A stretch of DNA of 64,000 nt from Lingula anatina (GCF_001039355.2 NW_019773570.1:436783-500782), one strand, 5' to 3'. Shown: positions 12,382 through 25,642, counted from the first letter of the stretch. Translations and numbers: made by a program. Notes: generated by a model not told the origin, from the letters alone.

Positions 12382-13590
12382 GCTATCCTACACAGACTCG
12401 ATTAAAATTAATGAGACTGCGACGTCCTGAATTCAGTGCGGAATTCAAAATAACTAGTTTCACTCGTGTTTGATGGTCTCACGTGGTTATCTACATGTAG
12501 TATAGGCAGTAAAGGGGCCGAATCTAATTAATGTACTCCATTATGCTAGGAAGGTGAAAACAAAGTTGATAATTAGAAAAATGGCCACCTTTGTCTGCCT
12601 TGATGTCTGATATGAATCTGTACGGTGAAGACCCGAGGTGACAAGCGTGGCTTGGTGGTTGACTTCTCCAGCACTGCGCCGTATGACATGGAGAAGCATC
12701 TTTCACTGTATAGTTTAATTTCAACATCCATCCAAGTGAAACTTTTTGACATTAAGAAAAGAGAAGAAAAAAAAAGTGTGTGTGTGTCAAAATTAAGAAT
12801 TTTCTAAATTTAGCCCTATCAGCAGCGCTCATGGTTCACGCGTAAAAAAAGCTTGGGAATCAAACATTATCCATGTGGACGAGTGCTTGAAATATTTCCC
12901 TCAGATCCCTTTTTGATACGAATAAATGATTCTAAATACCGTATGGGGATTCAATGTACATATTTGGTTTGGTGGAAACCCGAGACTCAAACCGCAGTAG
13001 AAATATCGCAAACTAGACGAAACACCCTGTCTTAATATACTGTACTTCAACCTGTATCTTTGCCATCGTTTTGGTTGGGGTATTTGATATATCTTTCCTA
13101 GTACAAGTTTAAAACGTTTTACTACTCATAAATATTATCGTATCAGCCTATTTATCATACGGTTGATATAACAACCGAATCGAAACGAGGCTTAGTGGCG
13201 GAGGCTATAAACAGAGATGACTATATCTCACTCAACAACTATAGGCCTACAGTAAAATAAAATAAAATAAAAGTAAATTAGCACAAATCGGACTGAGTTA
13301 CTATTAATAAAACTAAACAAGGGCGAGACAACTTCAAACACTGGTGTATGGATAATTGAATGGGGTAATAGTCGACATGGTAAGGTAGTTAACGGAGACT
13401 CTCAAAGACACACTGGAAGAAAAAACGAAACAGGAAGAAAGAATGTGCATGATAGAAGACTCACGTGTGGGTTTTTCTTTAAAATGTTTAATTTCAACAT
13501 TATGTGGACTTGACTCATATATATTTTTGTTTTATTTCAACAACGGGTGGACATCAGCCACATACGTTTTGATCGTGAACATTGGTGAAC
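12382..13590. other. Upstream flank of the sulfotransferase gene
   Basis: No exon recognised. It should include the promoter and 5' UTR of the minus-strand sulfotransferase. No TATA box could be assigned with confidence. Confidence 0.35.
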
Positions 13591-13606
13591 AGTTGCTCAC
13601 CTGAAG

Positions 13607-13835
13607 TTACGCCACACCTGTTGTGATTTACATAACAATAACTAGCTCGACGCAGTGGGAGCTGTTTTCCAGAATGGTCACTTGACAGCTGGACACCGCT
13701 GCGTGAAGACGGCGGGATAGGTGTGGTGCAGTTGCAGGTCGGGATTTTTTGGGCGTAGAAGAAAAACCGCGTCTTTGTAAGTATTTCTACTTCTTTGATA
13801 ACCTCCGTCATTAAATACAAGTTGCGCAGTAGAAT
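13607..13835 (-). repeat. Dispersed repeat R1, copy a
   Basis: The segment shares about 130 well-matched bases, in inverted orientation, with 19600-19732. It shares a second region (TTGACAG.TGGACACCG ... GTGCAGTTGCAG) with 14488-14655 in the same orientation. The minus-strand frame reads VQLSSDHSGKQLPLRRA, which resembles the translation of the copy at 19600. It looks like a transposon or SINE-like remnant; no ends were defined. Confidence 0.6.
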
Positions 13836-14487
13836 GAACCAAAAGTTACGACAATTGTGCATAATACTTTATTTTGTCGGTCAAAATATCAAATATATTG
13901 TTTTGAATAAGCGTTGCAATGCTGTGGGATTGAAAATATGCAGCGAAAATGGGGGTCTCAGTTGCACACTACACAATGATGAAGAGATGGGTACTTCACA
14001 CTAAGACTGTCCGCCGTCTCCAGAATGCCGTGTGTTCTTCATACGAACAAGAAGAACCACATTTCTGTTTTGTTTTTTCATTATTATTTAAAGGAATGGC
14101 TTAACTTTTAAGTTGCATCCAAATAACGTGCAATATATTTGACATACTTTTCAAGGAGCAAATATAGAGATAATAAATGTACATGCTGCATTCATTATTA
14201 ATTACAATAGATGTGCGACTGTAGCAATTACCACTGTCAATGAAATGATTTGGTTTTCAAATTCTTTTCTTTTTATGTTTTGTAAGCAAGGCATCTTAAA
14301 CATTTTCCTCAAATTTGATTAAATTTCAGGATGGACAGTCATCCACGAATAAAAGAAATAATTGCAAATTCCTTCTAATATTTTAAATCTTATTATTATC
14401 ATTCATAATTGTCATTTTCACAATGCTTTGGCGCAGGTCTCTGCTCTTGGAGTATTTTCTAGTTATATCATATACTTATCTGTCTTC

Positions 14488-14655
14488 CAGAATAAACAGT
14501 TGACAGTTGGACACCGTAAGGTGAAGACGTCAAAACAGGTGAGGTGCAGTTGCAGCTCGAGCTGTGCGAGAAATAAATTCACGATTGTGTACATGTAAGC
14601 ATCACTGCTTCTTTGATAACCGATGTTATTAAGTAATAATTGCGCAGTATATTTT
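14488..14655 (-). repeat. Dispersed repeat R1, copy b (diverged)
   Basis: Shares the core TTGACAGTTGGACACCG, the GTGCAGTTGCAG block and the distal TTCTTTGATAACC.....TTAAGTA..TTGCGCAGTA block with copy a, about 0.85 kb away. It lacks the part of copy a that encodes LRRA.YCY. Confidence 0.5.
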
Positions 14656-14894
14656 CCATATTATGCCTATAATTGCCAAACAAATTATTCTCCAATAAAT
14701 GTGACAGTGGTTCTTTATTGAAAACACTGAGACTGCCAAGAACACTAACTTAGATGCTTGCTTGCCGAGCCTGAACTTTAAACAAACCAATCAGCACCCA
14801 CGTCTAGTTAATAATAAGTACGTTTGACTCTGTGAAACATCATTTTAGGGCCCTTTGGTCAAAAACTGGCTTAAAAGCCTCATTTTCTCATTTC

Positions 14895-14998
14895 AGAAGC
14901 CCACCGAACCAGCACCAGCACCAGCAAGCAGCTCAGCCGTTTGTTAGTACTGAGGAACCCTGCGCCCGTTCATGCATTTATTATATTAAAACCGAATA
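14895..14998 (+). other. Possible 3' terminal exon of an unidentified plus-strand gene
   Basis: A good acceptor (CTCATTTCAG) is followed by a short frame reading KPTEPAPAPASSSAVC and a TAG stop at about 14946. An AATAAA signal follows at about 14993-14998. No upstream exon was found, so this may be chance. Confidence 0.25.
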
Positions 14999-16540
14999 AA
15001 TACATTTTTCTGTGATTTTTCTTTTTGATATGATGGAGACGATTGACGTACTTCTAAGGGAGAGGTAGAAAACGATATAAATGTGATAACTGCTTCAGTA
15101 CTTTAAAATCCAATTTGCTTAATACGATCTGTAAACATTGCTATTGTAATTAAAGTTTAATGTACAGACGCAGCCTGTCTGTATATGTTGCCATCAACTG
15201 CGTCTTCTTTTGTCGCCGCGCTGCACCTTTCATTGTATAGTTTAGATAATCATTTGAGTAGTCCCCAAACTTACTGGTGTGGTTCATATGGCCCCAAGAC
15301 ACGGGTCAAGTTCACGAATAACACTTTTGTCAATTTTGCTAGCAGTATACCATTTTGTCACACATTATATTCTGTAAACCTAAATGGAAACGAGCCTTGA
15401 TGTAGAATAGGCATTTACTTTCTTCCCACTCACTGGACTGATTCTATTATGAAATGCGGGCAATTTCAAATAACGAGCTCATTCTTTACTTTTGTAACTT
15501 CACAAACTTCTTTTTAGCATCAAATTCTTTTTTGTGGTATTTTAATCAAAATGTGAAAACCAAGTAAATTATTTTATTCAACCTTACTGAAGCGATTCAT
15601 AGCACTAAAGATGTGGCCTCAAAAATTCGTATAACCTAGAATGTTAAAATAGCCGTGATGAATCCTTTGCATTTTTAGTAAATAAAATGAAAATTCTACA
15701 GCTGAAAATTACCTGCCCTCATTTATAGATGACGTAATTTTACAATCTTGTCTTTTGATATTTTGTTTGTATTCCAAACTTTGCTCTGCAGATGAGTTTT
15801 TGATAGCCTTGGGAAATAATTCGACTATCCTCCCGGATATCATTTGCCTTAGATTTCTCAATATCCATCTATTGGGTTTTTGCTATCTCATATTAATGTT
15901 TATTTGGCGACTTTAATCTTTATATGATCACTTTAGTTTTGATAGTAACAGAAGATTAGAAGTGGCAAGATATTTATGCACACATTAAAAATGAAAACAG
16001 CTATGGTTGTATAAGAATAAACGCACAATTTTAGTTCCCATTAACTGCATAAAGTTTGGCATTACTTAAAAAAACAACAAATATTTCCCATTCCATCTTT
16101 TATTTGTATGATTAATTTTTCATTTCACATACTCCATTCTGTACAGTTTTGCTATATTGGTTACAGTTTTAATTGAATTGTTTATTGATGGATTCTCTGT
16201 CTTTTAAAAGTTGAATCGCTTTTTAAACCCTTGCTAGCATTAAGGTTTTGAATAATTCCTTAATTTGCTTTGTTACTCCACATTTTAGTAGAATACTTTT
16301 TTGTGGGGGGGGGGGGGTTGCTTGTTCATTATTTATCTCGTTATATCGTCTTTGTAATTGTATATGCTAAATGCCACTGCCTTTAAACATGTACTTGTTT
16401 GATTCCTTGCATGTTTGCTCTTTTGTCCAAAGTAAATTCTACTTGTATAATCTTACCTATGGAGTGATTGTTTTGAAAAATATGTAAGAAATAAATTTTT
16501 AATAAACTGCTTTGTTTTTCATTAATTATACAGCCACTGA

Positions 16541-17075
16541 TGCAAAATGGATTAAACTCATCCCTCAAATGGACTTGACCCACCTGTCACCCCTCAAATC
16601 GATTGAACTCGTCCCACCTGTCATCCCCGAATAGAATGGACTCGTCTCCCCTGTCACCCCTGAAAAGGAATAAACTCGTCCCACCTGTCACCCCACGAGT
16701 GGAATGGACTCCCCACCTGTCACCCATTGATGGGAATGGACTCTCCCCACCTGTCACCCCTTGATGGGAATGGACTCTCCGCACCTGTCACCCCTTGATG
16801 GGAATGAACTCTCCCCACCTGTCACCCCTCGATGGGAATGGACTCTCCCCACCTGTCACCCCTCGATGGGAATGGACTCTCCCCATCTGACACACCTCGA
16901 TGGGAATGGACTCTTCCCACCTGTCACTCCTTTAAGGGAATGGACTCTTCCCACCTGCCACCCCTTAAGGGGAATGGACTCTTCCCACCTGTCACACCTT
17001 GAATAGAATGGACTTTCCCAGAATGGATTCATTCACCCTTTTATCCCATTACATGGACGTGTCCAAGCTGCCATT
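16541..17075 (+). repeat. Minisatellite, about 34-bp unit
   Basis: Tandem units of about 34 bases based on CACCTGTCACCCCTNGATGG followed by GAATGGACTCNCCC run for roughly half a kilobase. They are most regular at 16690-16990 and decay at both edges. Both strands give repetitive open frames; these are not taken as genes. Confidence 0.9.
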
Positions 17076-19599
17076 CCTCAAATTAACACACAGCAATGCA
17101 GTCGTAGATCTATAATTTTCAGTCATGACAAACTAAAAATCATTTTTAATACGTTTTTATTATGCCAAAACTACAATCACAGAAATACATGGTGAACATA
17201 ATGAAAAAAAGATGATAGAAAAATGCTATTTAAAATTCTGCAAATGAACATGTATTTTAAAACAAGGCATTAATATGATAACTAAATACAAGCGTTTTGT
17301 GTATGCACCTTAAATGTAGCCGATTAGTATTTTACAAAAAAAGAAAAAAATATATATAGATGGATTTGGTCAGACAAGCTAAACCTGATTTTTCAACATT
17401 AACTTTAACTTAATCACAATGTCCACTCGCAAACTATTTAACAAACTTGGATGGTTTAGGCTCGAGGTCTAGGATAATACACAAAATATTGCTCTTCATA
17501 ACTGTGATATATATTGAATTTTTCATAAATGTGGGCTGTTCAAGGTTTGAACACTTGAAAGAAGGAGAAAGATTTTAATGAATCAACGGAGACTGTGGAA
17601 TGTAGGACATTTTTTTAAAGTATTCCATTTCTTTTATCAGATTCTTACATTTAACATATAATTAAAATTCTATAATATTGACAAAGCAATACAGGTCAAG
17701 TCAGACAAGGTTTCGTCTACTCGAATAATGTACAAAGGAAAAAATTAAGATTCTCCGAAAACAGAATTGTGTGCATTCACGGATTTGAAAAATTATGCTC
17801 TATCCCATTCTATGTTTAATATGAAGGTTTCATATGTGGGAGAGATTACACGTTTTGGCAAGTTGAAATAGTTGTTTAGCGTCAAAATCTAGGATTAAAC
17901 TTTCTCATTCTGCAAAAGGGATTTGGATAACATCAGTTTTTTTTTCCAGAAAACAGTCTATAAAATGGTTCCGATTTACATAAAAGAAAAAGGGTTTTGC
18001 AGTTATAGCATTTATTGTGTTGTGAAGAATAAACCAAGGGGAGATGTATAGTTTTTAATATGAACGGGAAGAATAAACTGGACAGTCCCACAATTTCAAT
18101 TGTGTGCATCAATGCACTGCATCTTTGTTATAGTGAATTCGTCGCGGAGACATCGAGTGCTATTGTCATCTTGTACAAAATGTTTTAATTTGTAACCATT
18201 TTACAAAAAAAAAGGTATATTACAGGTTCTGAAGATACAATTCATATTGATACTACTTTTTGTATCTGAACCTTTCAGATGAAATAAAGAAGAAGCGCAT
18301 TTATTCAAGCAAACTATTCGTGTTCACACGTGTCACCAAATAACATCAACAAATTATGAAAATAACAAAATTAACTTGCACAACCTAAACAAGCAATCTT
18401 AATCGGGTGTCAACAAGTAATATGGTGAAAATTGCAATTTTATCTTCACATTTTAAAGTTGTGATAAACAAGCGCTTTAGAAATAGCATTTTGAAATTTG
18501 CAAAACTAATATATATCAGCCATTACGATATACAATAAAAACAGAAATGAACCAGTTTTACATAGAATCTGTTACATCCGACCTTGTTCTAAGGTATAAT
18601 TTGAAAAAAAGGGCATGATAAATCAATAAATACATGTACAATTTTCACCATATAGCGCGTGTGTACGTGTGCGTGTATCTGCATCCGGTTCCAAAACACT
18701 GGCAGAGGCCTGACAAGCTTCCATCGGACGCACGTGCATTTTGCAGGATCTCGGCAAAGAAGATAGTTCTGAAATATGAAAATAAGGTAAATAAATGACA
18801 TTATGCAATATCCCAGAGCAACAGAATGTGAACTAAGAACTAAAGTACTAAAATTTACAGATCTGTGGTGTTGAAAACATTGTACGGAGGCTCACCGAAA
18901 CGAAAAAATCGAACATGATATAGGGGAAGTAGTACACCGCAGGGAGGGAGGATCGGTACCTTGAATATGGCAGCTTTCGAAATAGGGAACATAGGATGGC
19001 AATCTGTCAATTTTCTGCAACCATTTTTTAATGAAGGTGCCTGAGAAGTTAGCTGATACATCAAGCTCCAAATAGCAGGATTTATCTTAAAAGACCCCCC
19101 CCCCCTCTTTCTGTCGGCAAAAGATCTCCTCTGGTAATTTTTTTTATTTAGGTACACGACAGTTTCATGGTAAAAGGTCCAGTTTTTCAGAAAAAGAACC
19201 CTCCTTTTGAATAGTTAAGGATTTTAAGGAATACAAATTGGTTCTGGTGGCCGGTTTATACACGGTGGGTCTGGGGTACTGAAATGGCGACATCTGGGCA
19301 CCAAAGTGTGAATCTGCCTTACACCATTTTTGTTGCCGTTTTAAACTATAGTGCACTCCGTAATGGAAAGAAAGCAACAGAATTAAAGAATGTGGTCGAA
19401 CAGTTAAACATATTATTCACAATGCGTGTGTCACTTATGCGACTAGGGAGTCACCTTTATCAGGAATGACCCTTCTTTACACAGCACATATTGAGTTATG
19501 CACTTTGGGCTTAACTTCTTTTCGCTTCTAAATGTTTGTGGTAATAATGTTACTTACAAGACGAGTTTCCTTCCACGCCGAGTTACACGCTTGGCCTTT
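17076..19599. other. Intergenic AT-rich DNA
   Basis: No gene recognised. On the minus strand a good acceptor at about 18774 (ATTTTCATATTTCAG) opens a short cysteine-containing frame toward 18623. No partner exon was found, so it is left uncalled. Confidence 0.4.
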
Positions 19600-19732
19600 C
19601 AACTTCACCACACCCGTCCTGTGTCCTCATCTTACAGGGTCCAGCTGTCAACTGACTACTCTGAAGGACAGCTCGCGCTGCGACGAGCAATTTATTGTTA
19701 TGCAAATGACAACAGCCTGTCAGGTGTGGCGC
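19600..19732 (+). repeat. Dispersed repeat R1, copy c (inverted relative to copy a)
   Basis: Matches the reverse complement of 13607-13738 over about 130 bases. The plus-strand frame reads VQLSTDYSEGQLALRRA, then YCYANDN, parallel to the translation of copy a. Conservation extends through ATTTATTGTTATGCAAAT and ends at GGTGTGGCGC. Confidence 0.6.
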
Positions 19733-21540
19733 ATTTTGAGGTAGAAGATTCTGTTGAAATCATTCTCACAAGAAAGGCCGTATATAATTTTATATATTGA
19801 TCGATAAGATTCAACATTTCTGTGCACAAGCTCTTGACTGCAACAGATTATTTTATCAATTTTACACGTGTCCTAAACCCCGTTAATTGTAGAATACACC
19901 AAGACCTAATACTGTGCCCACTCCACACTACTGGAAGGTCATTGGTTGCGACAGATGTAGTTCGTTCACCTGTTTATTGTCATGTTAATACAGTGATTTA
20001 TAATGAGTACGGGGATAGACAGTAACTGTCATTACTAACACATTTACACAGAGTACAGACATAACACAAGTTAATTAGCAAAAATGAATTTTATTCATTT
20101 ATCACATATAGTCGTATCTGAATAAAAAATGTTACGTGTTGTAAGATTTAAAACAAACAAAACTTTCAACTGCGATTTCTAAATAAACTAAACCAATAGA
20201 ATAAGGAAAGGCGTATGACGCATTCTGTCTATATATGAATGATTTTCCCTCCCTTTGGAAAAATTTAATGAATCAAGTATAGTGAACTCCACCTAACATA
20301 ACAGCAATATTTGTTAAAAAGTTTGTACTGCGATACTTAAAATGTATAAACCAAGTTTGTTCCAATTTTAACTCATCAAAACATTAATAATGGATCACAA
20401 ACGATCAACAATACTAGAAAATCTTAAATTAGGAGAAAAAAGGTAAAAACAACCACTCTTTAAGAACGAAATGGGTACTGAACAAAACATTTCAAACTTT
20501 AACTTCGAATGAGTCAATAAGTATCGCGGATGTTTGTTGTACCTTTAATATATGACTTGAAAGATAATTGCTCTTTTAAGTACAAAGAACAATTTCTTGC
20601 CACAATATCAATTTAAACCTGTAATGTTAAAGCTCACGACAAATTAAAAAAAAAAGAAGCACAGATCTTGAAATATATTTAACTTACTGAATATCATACG
20701 CGAGTTGTGACAGCAAGTGGCCATACTCTGTATTTGAAAAAAAGTGATAGCTTACACTGGCAGCCACTGATTTAAACTGTTGAACAATGAGAGGACACCT
20801 TTCTCTTCCTCTCTCTGTCTCTTTCTCTCTCTCTCTCGCAGACACACACACATAAACATAGAAACACGCACTCACACAAACACATCTCATACCTAGAAAT
20901 GACACTATTGTTCTTCCAACTGCAGGAAAGTTTTTAAACTTAAAAAATATCAAGAACACAATTGCTGAAAGCGATTTAAATGTTAGTCCCTGTGTACTAG
21001 TGTTAAAGCATTTCTAAATCAAGTACTAAGGATTTCAAGATATCAAATTAAAATTCTGGTCCTGGATAAGTAGCTGTGTTCATAAATAGCATTTTAACAC
21101 CAGCCTTTTCATAAAACAGAGATTATTGGATGTTATTAACCTCTTATTTTGCCTAGTTTGAGCAATATCAAAAATATCTAGGTAGAGATATTAACCAATG
21201 ACAAAGAAGCAAAACGAAAAAGGAAAAGAACACACATACATCTAATATCGAACATTTCAGTTATTGCACATCACGATACCTTTTATATTGATATCTGTCT
21301 CAATTCATCAGAAGTGCCCTAAAAAAAGTGCTACTCTGAGCATTTATCATAAAATAACCTTTTTTTCTTTTTCCACATTTCACTTAGTAAAAAATCACAA
21401 AAAGCATCCTACGACAACCTCTAGTCTTAATTCATATAACATCCAAATATTTTTATTCCATGAAATTAAAGCATTATCAGGTGAAATGTCAGCCCCCGTG
21501 TAGGTCACTGTAGTTAAATGAACAATATTGCTGCGTCCCG
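19733..21540. other. Intergenic DNA 3' of the transporter gene
   Basis: AT-rich with a (CT)n/(AC)n tract at about 20797-20880. No exon is accepted. A minus-strand polyadenylation hexamer (TTTATT on the plus strand) lies at 21452-21457, about 85 bases past the transporter stop. Confidence 0.4.
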
Positions 21541-23635
21541 TTACCAGTCTTCTTTTGCTTCCTCCTCTTTCCCAGGCAAGGGAGGCTCAGACACATCCTG
21601 GCCGCCATAGTTCATTTTGTGCATGGCCTGCTCCAGTAACTTATTACTCTGTTTTCTAATGAAGAAGTTCCTAAACAGAGCTATACTGGAGTAGAGTAAA
21701 CTGCTGAGCAGAAATATACCCACGTTAGCCGCGAACACGTAGTGATAGGACCCGTACGTGTCGTATATCGCACCTAGAGAAAGAAAATGAATGAGTTAAC
21801 ATTAGGGCCAATAATCCACCCCCTCNNNNNNNNNNNNNNNNNNNNNNNNNNNNNNNNNNNNNNNNNNNNNNNNNNNNNNNNNNNNNNNNNNNNNNNNNNN
21901 NNNNNNNNNNNNNNNNNNNNNNNNNNNNNNNNNNNNNNNNNNNNNNNNNNNNNNNNNNNNNNNNNNNNNNNNNNNNNNNNNNNNNNNNNNNNNNNNNNNN
22001 NNNNNNNNNNNNNNNNNNNNNNNNNNNNNNNNNNNNNNNNNNNNNNNNNNNNNNNNNNNNNNNNNNNNNNNNNNNNNACACACACACACAATAACACACT
22101 TCCCCGTTTAGCAATTTTTAATCACTGAATTTTCCTTTAATTATACTTTATTTCTTTACACTTATTCTAAGTAAAAGTTGGATATAACATTTGTAATACT
22201 AAAATTAGCCTTTGATAGATATAAAAAGACTCTAAAATACGTTCTAAAATACATTTCAAGAACATGGTCACTAATCCCCCTCACTCACCTGCTATCAAGG
22301 CACTTAAGATCATCCCACTTCCCAGTCCTACCCGACATATAGTGAACAGCTCGTGGACGAAGGGGCCATCTAGGACCTCTGCACACGTGGTGAACACCCC
22401 GGCCACTACCGGACCTCCTGTTAGACCTGCGGCTAGTTAATAGAATAATGTAATGAAATTGGTGAAATTTAAACGATTTGTAAGAAATGATATTTCCTAG
22501 AGACGTGCAACTTCAGACTTGGAGTGATTGTTTTAGAAATACACTGACATTAACCATTAATACAAGTATTTCAGCAACAGGATCGGACGATTTCTTCGAA
22601 TGGAAAAATGTTGACTTAGTTTTCCGGTTCGGAAGATGTAGTCGGAGGACGGGGTTGTAAAAAAAAAAAAAAGAGAGAGAGTAGTCATGAAGAGGAAATG
22701 GTCCGTTGACTTACCTACTCCAAACATTACAACTTGATTATAGGTGGTAGCAAATATTGCTCCAAAGTTCTCTATCGCTAGCAGGAACGTACATATGGCG
22801 TACAAGTAAATGAATTTTCCTTTGGCGTATTTATCTCCGAACACGCAAGTTACCAAACGACCAAAAAGTTCAGAGCTTGAAATGATTGTCATGGCAACAG
22901 CACCTTGGTCACGTGTGTAGCCTAAAGTTTCTAAGTGCTTTACCTAGAAAACAGACAGAATGGTATTGTAAGACAAAATAGTTAAACAGTTGATACTATG
23001 GTCAAATAAAAATACGAAACCAGGGGAAAACTTGTATTTTTATATTTTTAAAGTGTTACATTTACAAATTAAAAACGTGAAAGCAAAAAGGACATTTTTT
23101 TTCAAAATAGAGTGTTATACGTTCATAAAACTAACTTACCATAATAAACAATGGTCCAAAATAAGCAGTCGCTTTGGCAAGTTTGCAAAAAAACCAAATT
23201 ATACTAAGGAAAATAAGTACTTTTTTGCTGATTTCTGGCTCTTCCTTTGGTTTAATTATACCATCTTCCGCGTCTGAAAATAAATCATATTATCCTTAAT
23301 AATAAGCCCTTGTATTCCTCAACTATCCGATTAATTTGATATTACAACATCATTTCTGAAATCATAACGGTATAGTTTTTTCTTTGCGTGTGATATGCCA
23401 CGAAGGTATAGAAGTAAGTAAGTTAACTGTATAGAAATAGTCTCAACACACCAAACACAAATGCCGTCACACCAAACAAAATTACTGTATAAGTAAGTAA
23501 GCTAATGCAATGAGCTGAAAATTACCAAGGCGAATGAAACTAAATTTTGAATTCAGAATGTTATATTATATCGATTCATGTTTTGGGAAATTATGTAAAA
23601 TCAAAAAATGAAAATGCATTTCCCTATCAGTTGCT

Positions 23636-23667
<32 letters not shown>

Positions 23668-24281
23668 TTATCAATAATAAAGATAGCGTACCCGTTAAGG
23701 ACGTCTTTTCATTATCTTCCGGTGCGATATCATCCTCTCTTTTAACTCTAAATGTAGCTGCTGATATACACCCAAGAACAAATATGGCCACCCCGTAGAA
23801 GGCAAAAGTATTCTTCCAGCCAATATCAGATATAAGGCGGCTTGTAATCGGGTTGAAAACCAGTGAACCTGCAACGGGAAAACGATCTCATGTTACGTGA
23901 TGAAAAGTATTGATTGTCTAAGCAGTATCCGTGAGAGACTGCCTAGCTTTAATATTTTTATGCCTTTCTAGATGTTTTAAGATGGTCAAATGATGTAAAT
24001 GGCTTTCGCGATGTTTTTAGGGTTCTTATTACTATAAAATTAAAATGTTTATTTCTAAAAAATTGTCCTACGTGTACTGCACATCAGCCTCAGTGCTATT
24101 AAAGAAACAATGAGAACATGCAGTTTTAATTAATTAACAGTTATATAATCGAAAAACTAGTTTTACATCTAAATCATACATGCTGCAGCTCAACGAGGTT
24201 TGTTGACACAGTGTAGAAGAGCATGGTTCAATAAACGAGGAGTACATACGCAATCCTGCACGTTACACCAAATGCACTTAA

Positions 24282-24323
<42 letters not shown>

Positions 24324-25584
24324 CTTTCCTCATCACAAACAGTTTCCATGGCAGATAAAAAAAAGAGTCAATGTCCCACATCAACGCATCTCCCAATACC
24401 TACTGGCCAGGACACCAGAAGAGGCCCACTGGCTGCAGAACTCTGTGCTCCGAATACTTGCCGCCTTTGGGACTGATGGGTAAGATTTTCACGGACATCA
24501 CAAATAAAGGGTAACAAAGAATAGTTTTGATAAAAATTATATGCACATCTATACCAATCAGATCTTACCTAAGGGTAAAGTACACATCAGCATACTAGTG
24601 GTGAGCACATGATACTTATTGTCCAACGGGAAGTACATATCCAGCAAGAAAAATGGCGGAATGTTTATCAGCAACATCCCCATGCCTGTCATCACACCGT
24701 AGGTGAAGAAGATAGCCACAGGGTTGTCTACGACCCCTGAGAGCGCCAGCCCCAGGGACGCCACGAAGACCCCGATAAAAGCAGTCCTCATGCCTCCGAT
24801 ACGGCGGTAGAGAAGCAGTAGAATTGGTGTTCCCGCGTTCACGAGGCCGTAGGTTGTGGCTCCTATCCACCCTGGAGTAAATATAAAACCTTTGTTTTTA
24901 ATCATATCCTTAGTCGTTTTGTGTTGTTTTCTTGTAGGATAGTGGACGAAACTGTCCGTTTCGCGTGCAAGAAAAAAAGCGTGCTTATTCCATTCGTTAA
25001 AAATGAGTGTTTAGTTTCAAAACTGATGAGTTGATCCGTTATAGGTTGAAGAACATGTTGCTTACCTTGGCACATCACCGAATAACTGACATGATAATCT
25101 CCGTCTTAAGATATGATTATTGCCTTAAACATTTTGTTTATAGCAAGTGGGAGTAAAGAAATACTTCGTACAAATTGACTGCCGTGCGTCATTGTAATGA
25201 TTGTAATGTAATGAGCAAATGCACCGAATACAAACCAATTTCTCTATGTTTCACTTTTTGTAAATGAGTGTACAGAAATATGTCAACAAGTTCCTAGTAA
25301 ACGTCACCATTGTTTTTCTACGTATTTAGTAAAGCAGACACATCAAATATAACAAGGAAAGGTGAGCTTAAATATATCGTTAAAGTTTTTTATCGCCACA
25401 GAAAACACGCCTTGTTTTGCTAAAAACCCCACTCACCTAGTAACAGCATCTTCGTTGAGGAGAAATGATGACTGAAGACCACTAAAAACGAGCCATAGGA
25501 TCCCACAATGCCGTGGACCCATGTCCGTATGACCATCGAAGCCACGAGGATGATCCACCCCCAATATAGTCGGCCGCATTTCAT
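21541..25584 (-). CDS. Monocarboxylate transporter-like MFS protein (SLC16 family), complete, 7 exons
   Basis: Minus-strand exons: 25437-25584, 24569-24871, 23692-23868, 23140-23273, 22715-22943, 22289-22432 and 21541-21773, totalling 455 residues. All junctions are GT-AG and every phase closes. The ATG at 25582-25584 sits in a strong context (CCACCATGA). TM1 is GWIILVASMVIRTWVHGIVG, in the position of the WGW-initiated TM1 of monocarboxylate transporters. Exon 2 supplies TM2-TM5, with a basic TM2-3 loop YRRIGGMR. Exon 3 gives NPITSRLISDIGWKNTF, matching the family's SPL....GWRG.F region, and TM6. A charged cytosolic loop (KREDDIAPEDNEK...) separates the two six-helix halves. Exons 5-7 give TM8-TM12 and an acidic tail ending KEDW. 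The likely role is proton-linked or facilitated transport of a monocarboxylate or related organic solute across a membrane; the substrate cannot be read. A 252-base gap lies in the last intron. Confidence 0.9.
21826..22077. other. Assembly gap (252 N)
   Basis: A run of N lies inside the last intron of the transporter gene and is followed by an (AC)n tract. No coding sequence appears to be lost, because exon phases on either side match. Confidence 0.99.
23637..23666. repeat. Poly-T tract
   Basis: About 30 T residues in the transporter intron, just 3' (minus sense) of the exon ending at 23692. Confidence 0.9.
24281..24322. repeat. (AAT)n microsatellite
   Basis: Fourteen or so perfect AAT units lie in the second transporter intron. 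Confidence 0.95.
25143..25260. repeat. Dispersed repeat pair R2, copy a
   Basis: AGCAAGTGGGAGTAAAGAAA and the following 90 or so bases recur at 27343-27440 in the same orientation, including TTGACTGC.G.GCGTCATTG. This copy is inside the first transporter intron. Confidence 0.6.
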
Positions 25585-25642
25585 GGTGGCAGAGCGGCGA
25601 TCACGGGAGAGAGAAGCCTAGTTTTGTCTTCTGTGGTATCCA

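Noticed and set aside
18623-18808. Cysteine-containing minus-strand frame after a good acceptor at about 18774
   Set aside because: No upstream exon with matching phase was found and the frame ends in a repeat of CACACG-type words.
20684-20959. Minus-strand frame ending YGHLLSQLAYDIQ
   Set aside because: Most of it is a (GA)n/(GT)n tract. The last 26 residues look protein-like, but no splice partner was found.
21725-22128. Open frames on both strands across 21826-22077
   Set aside because: They are translations of an N gap.
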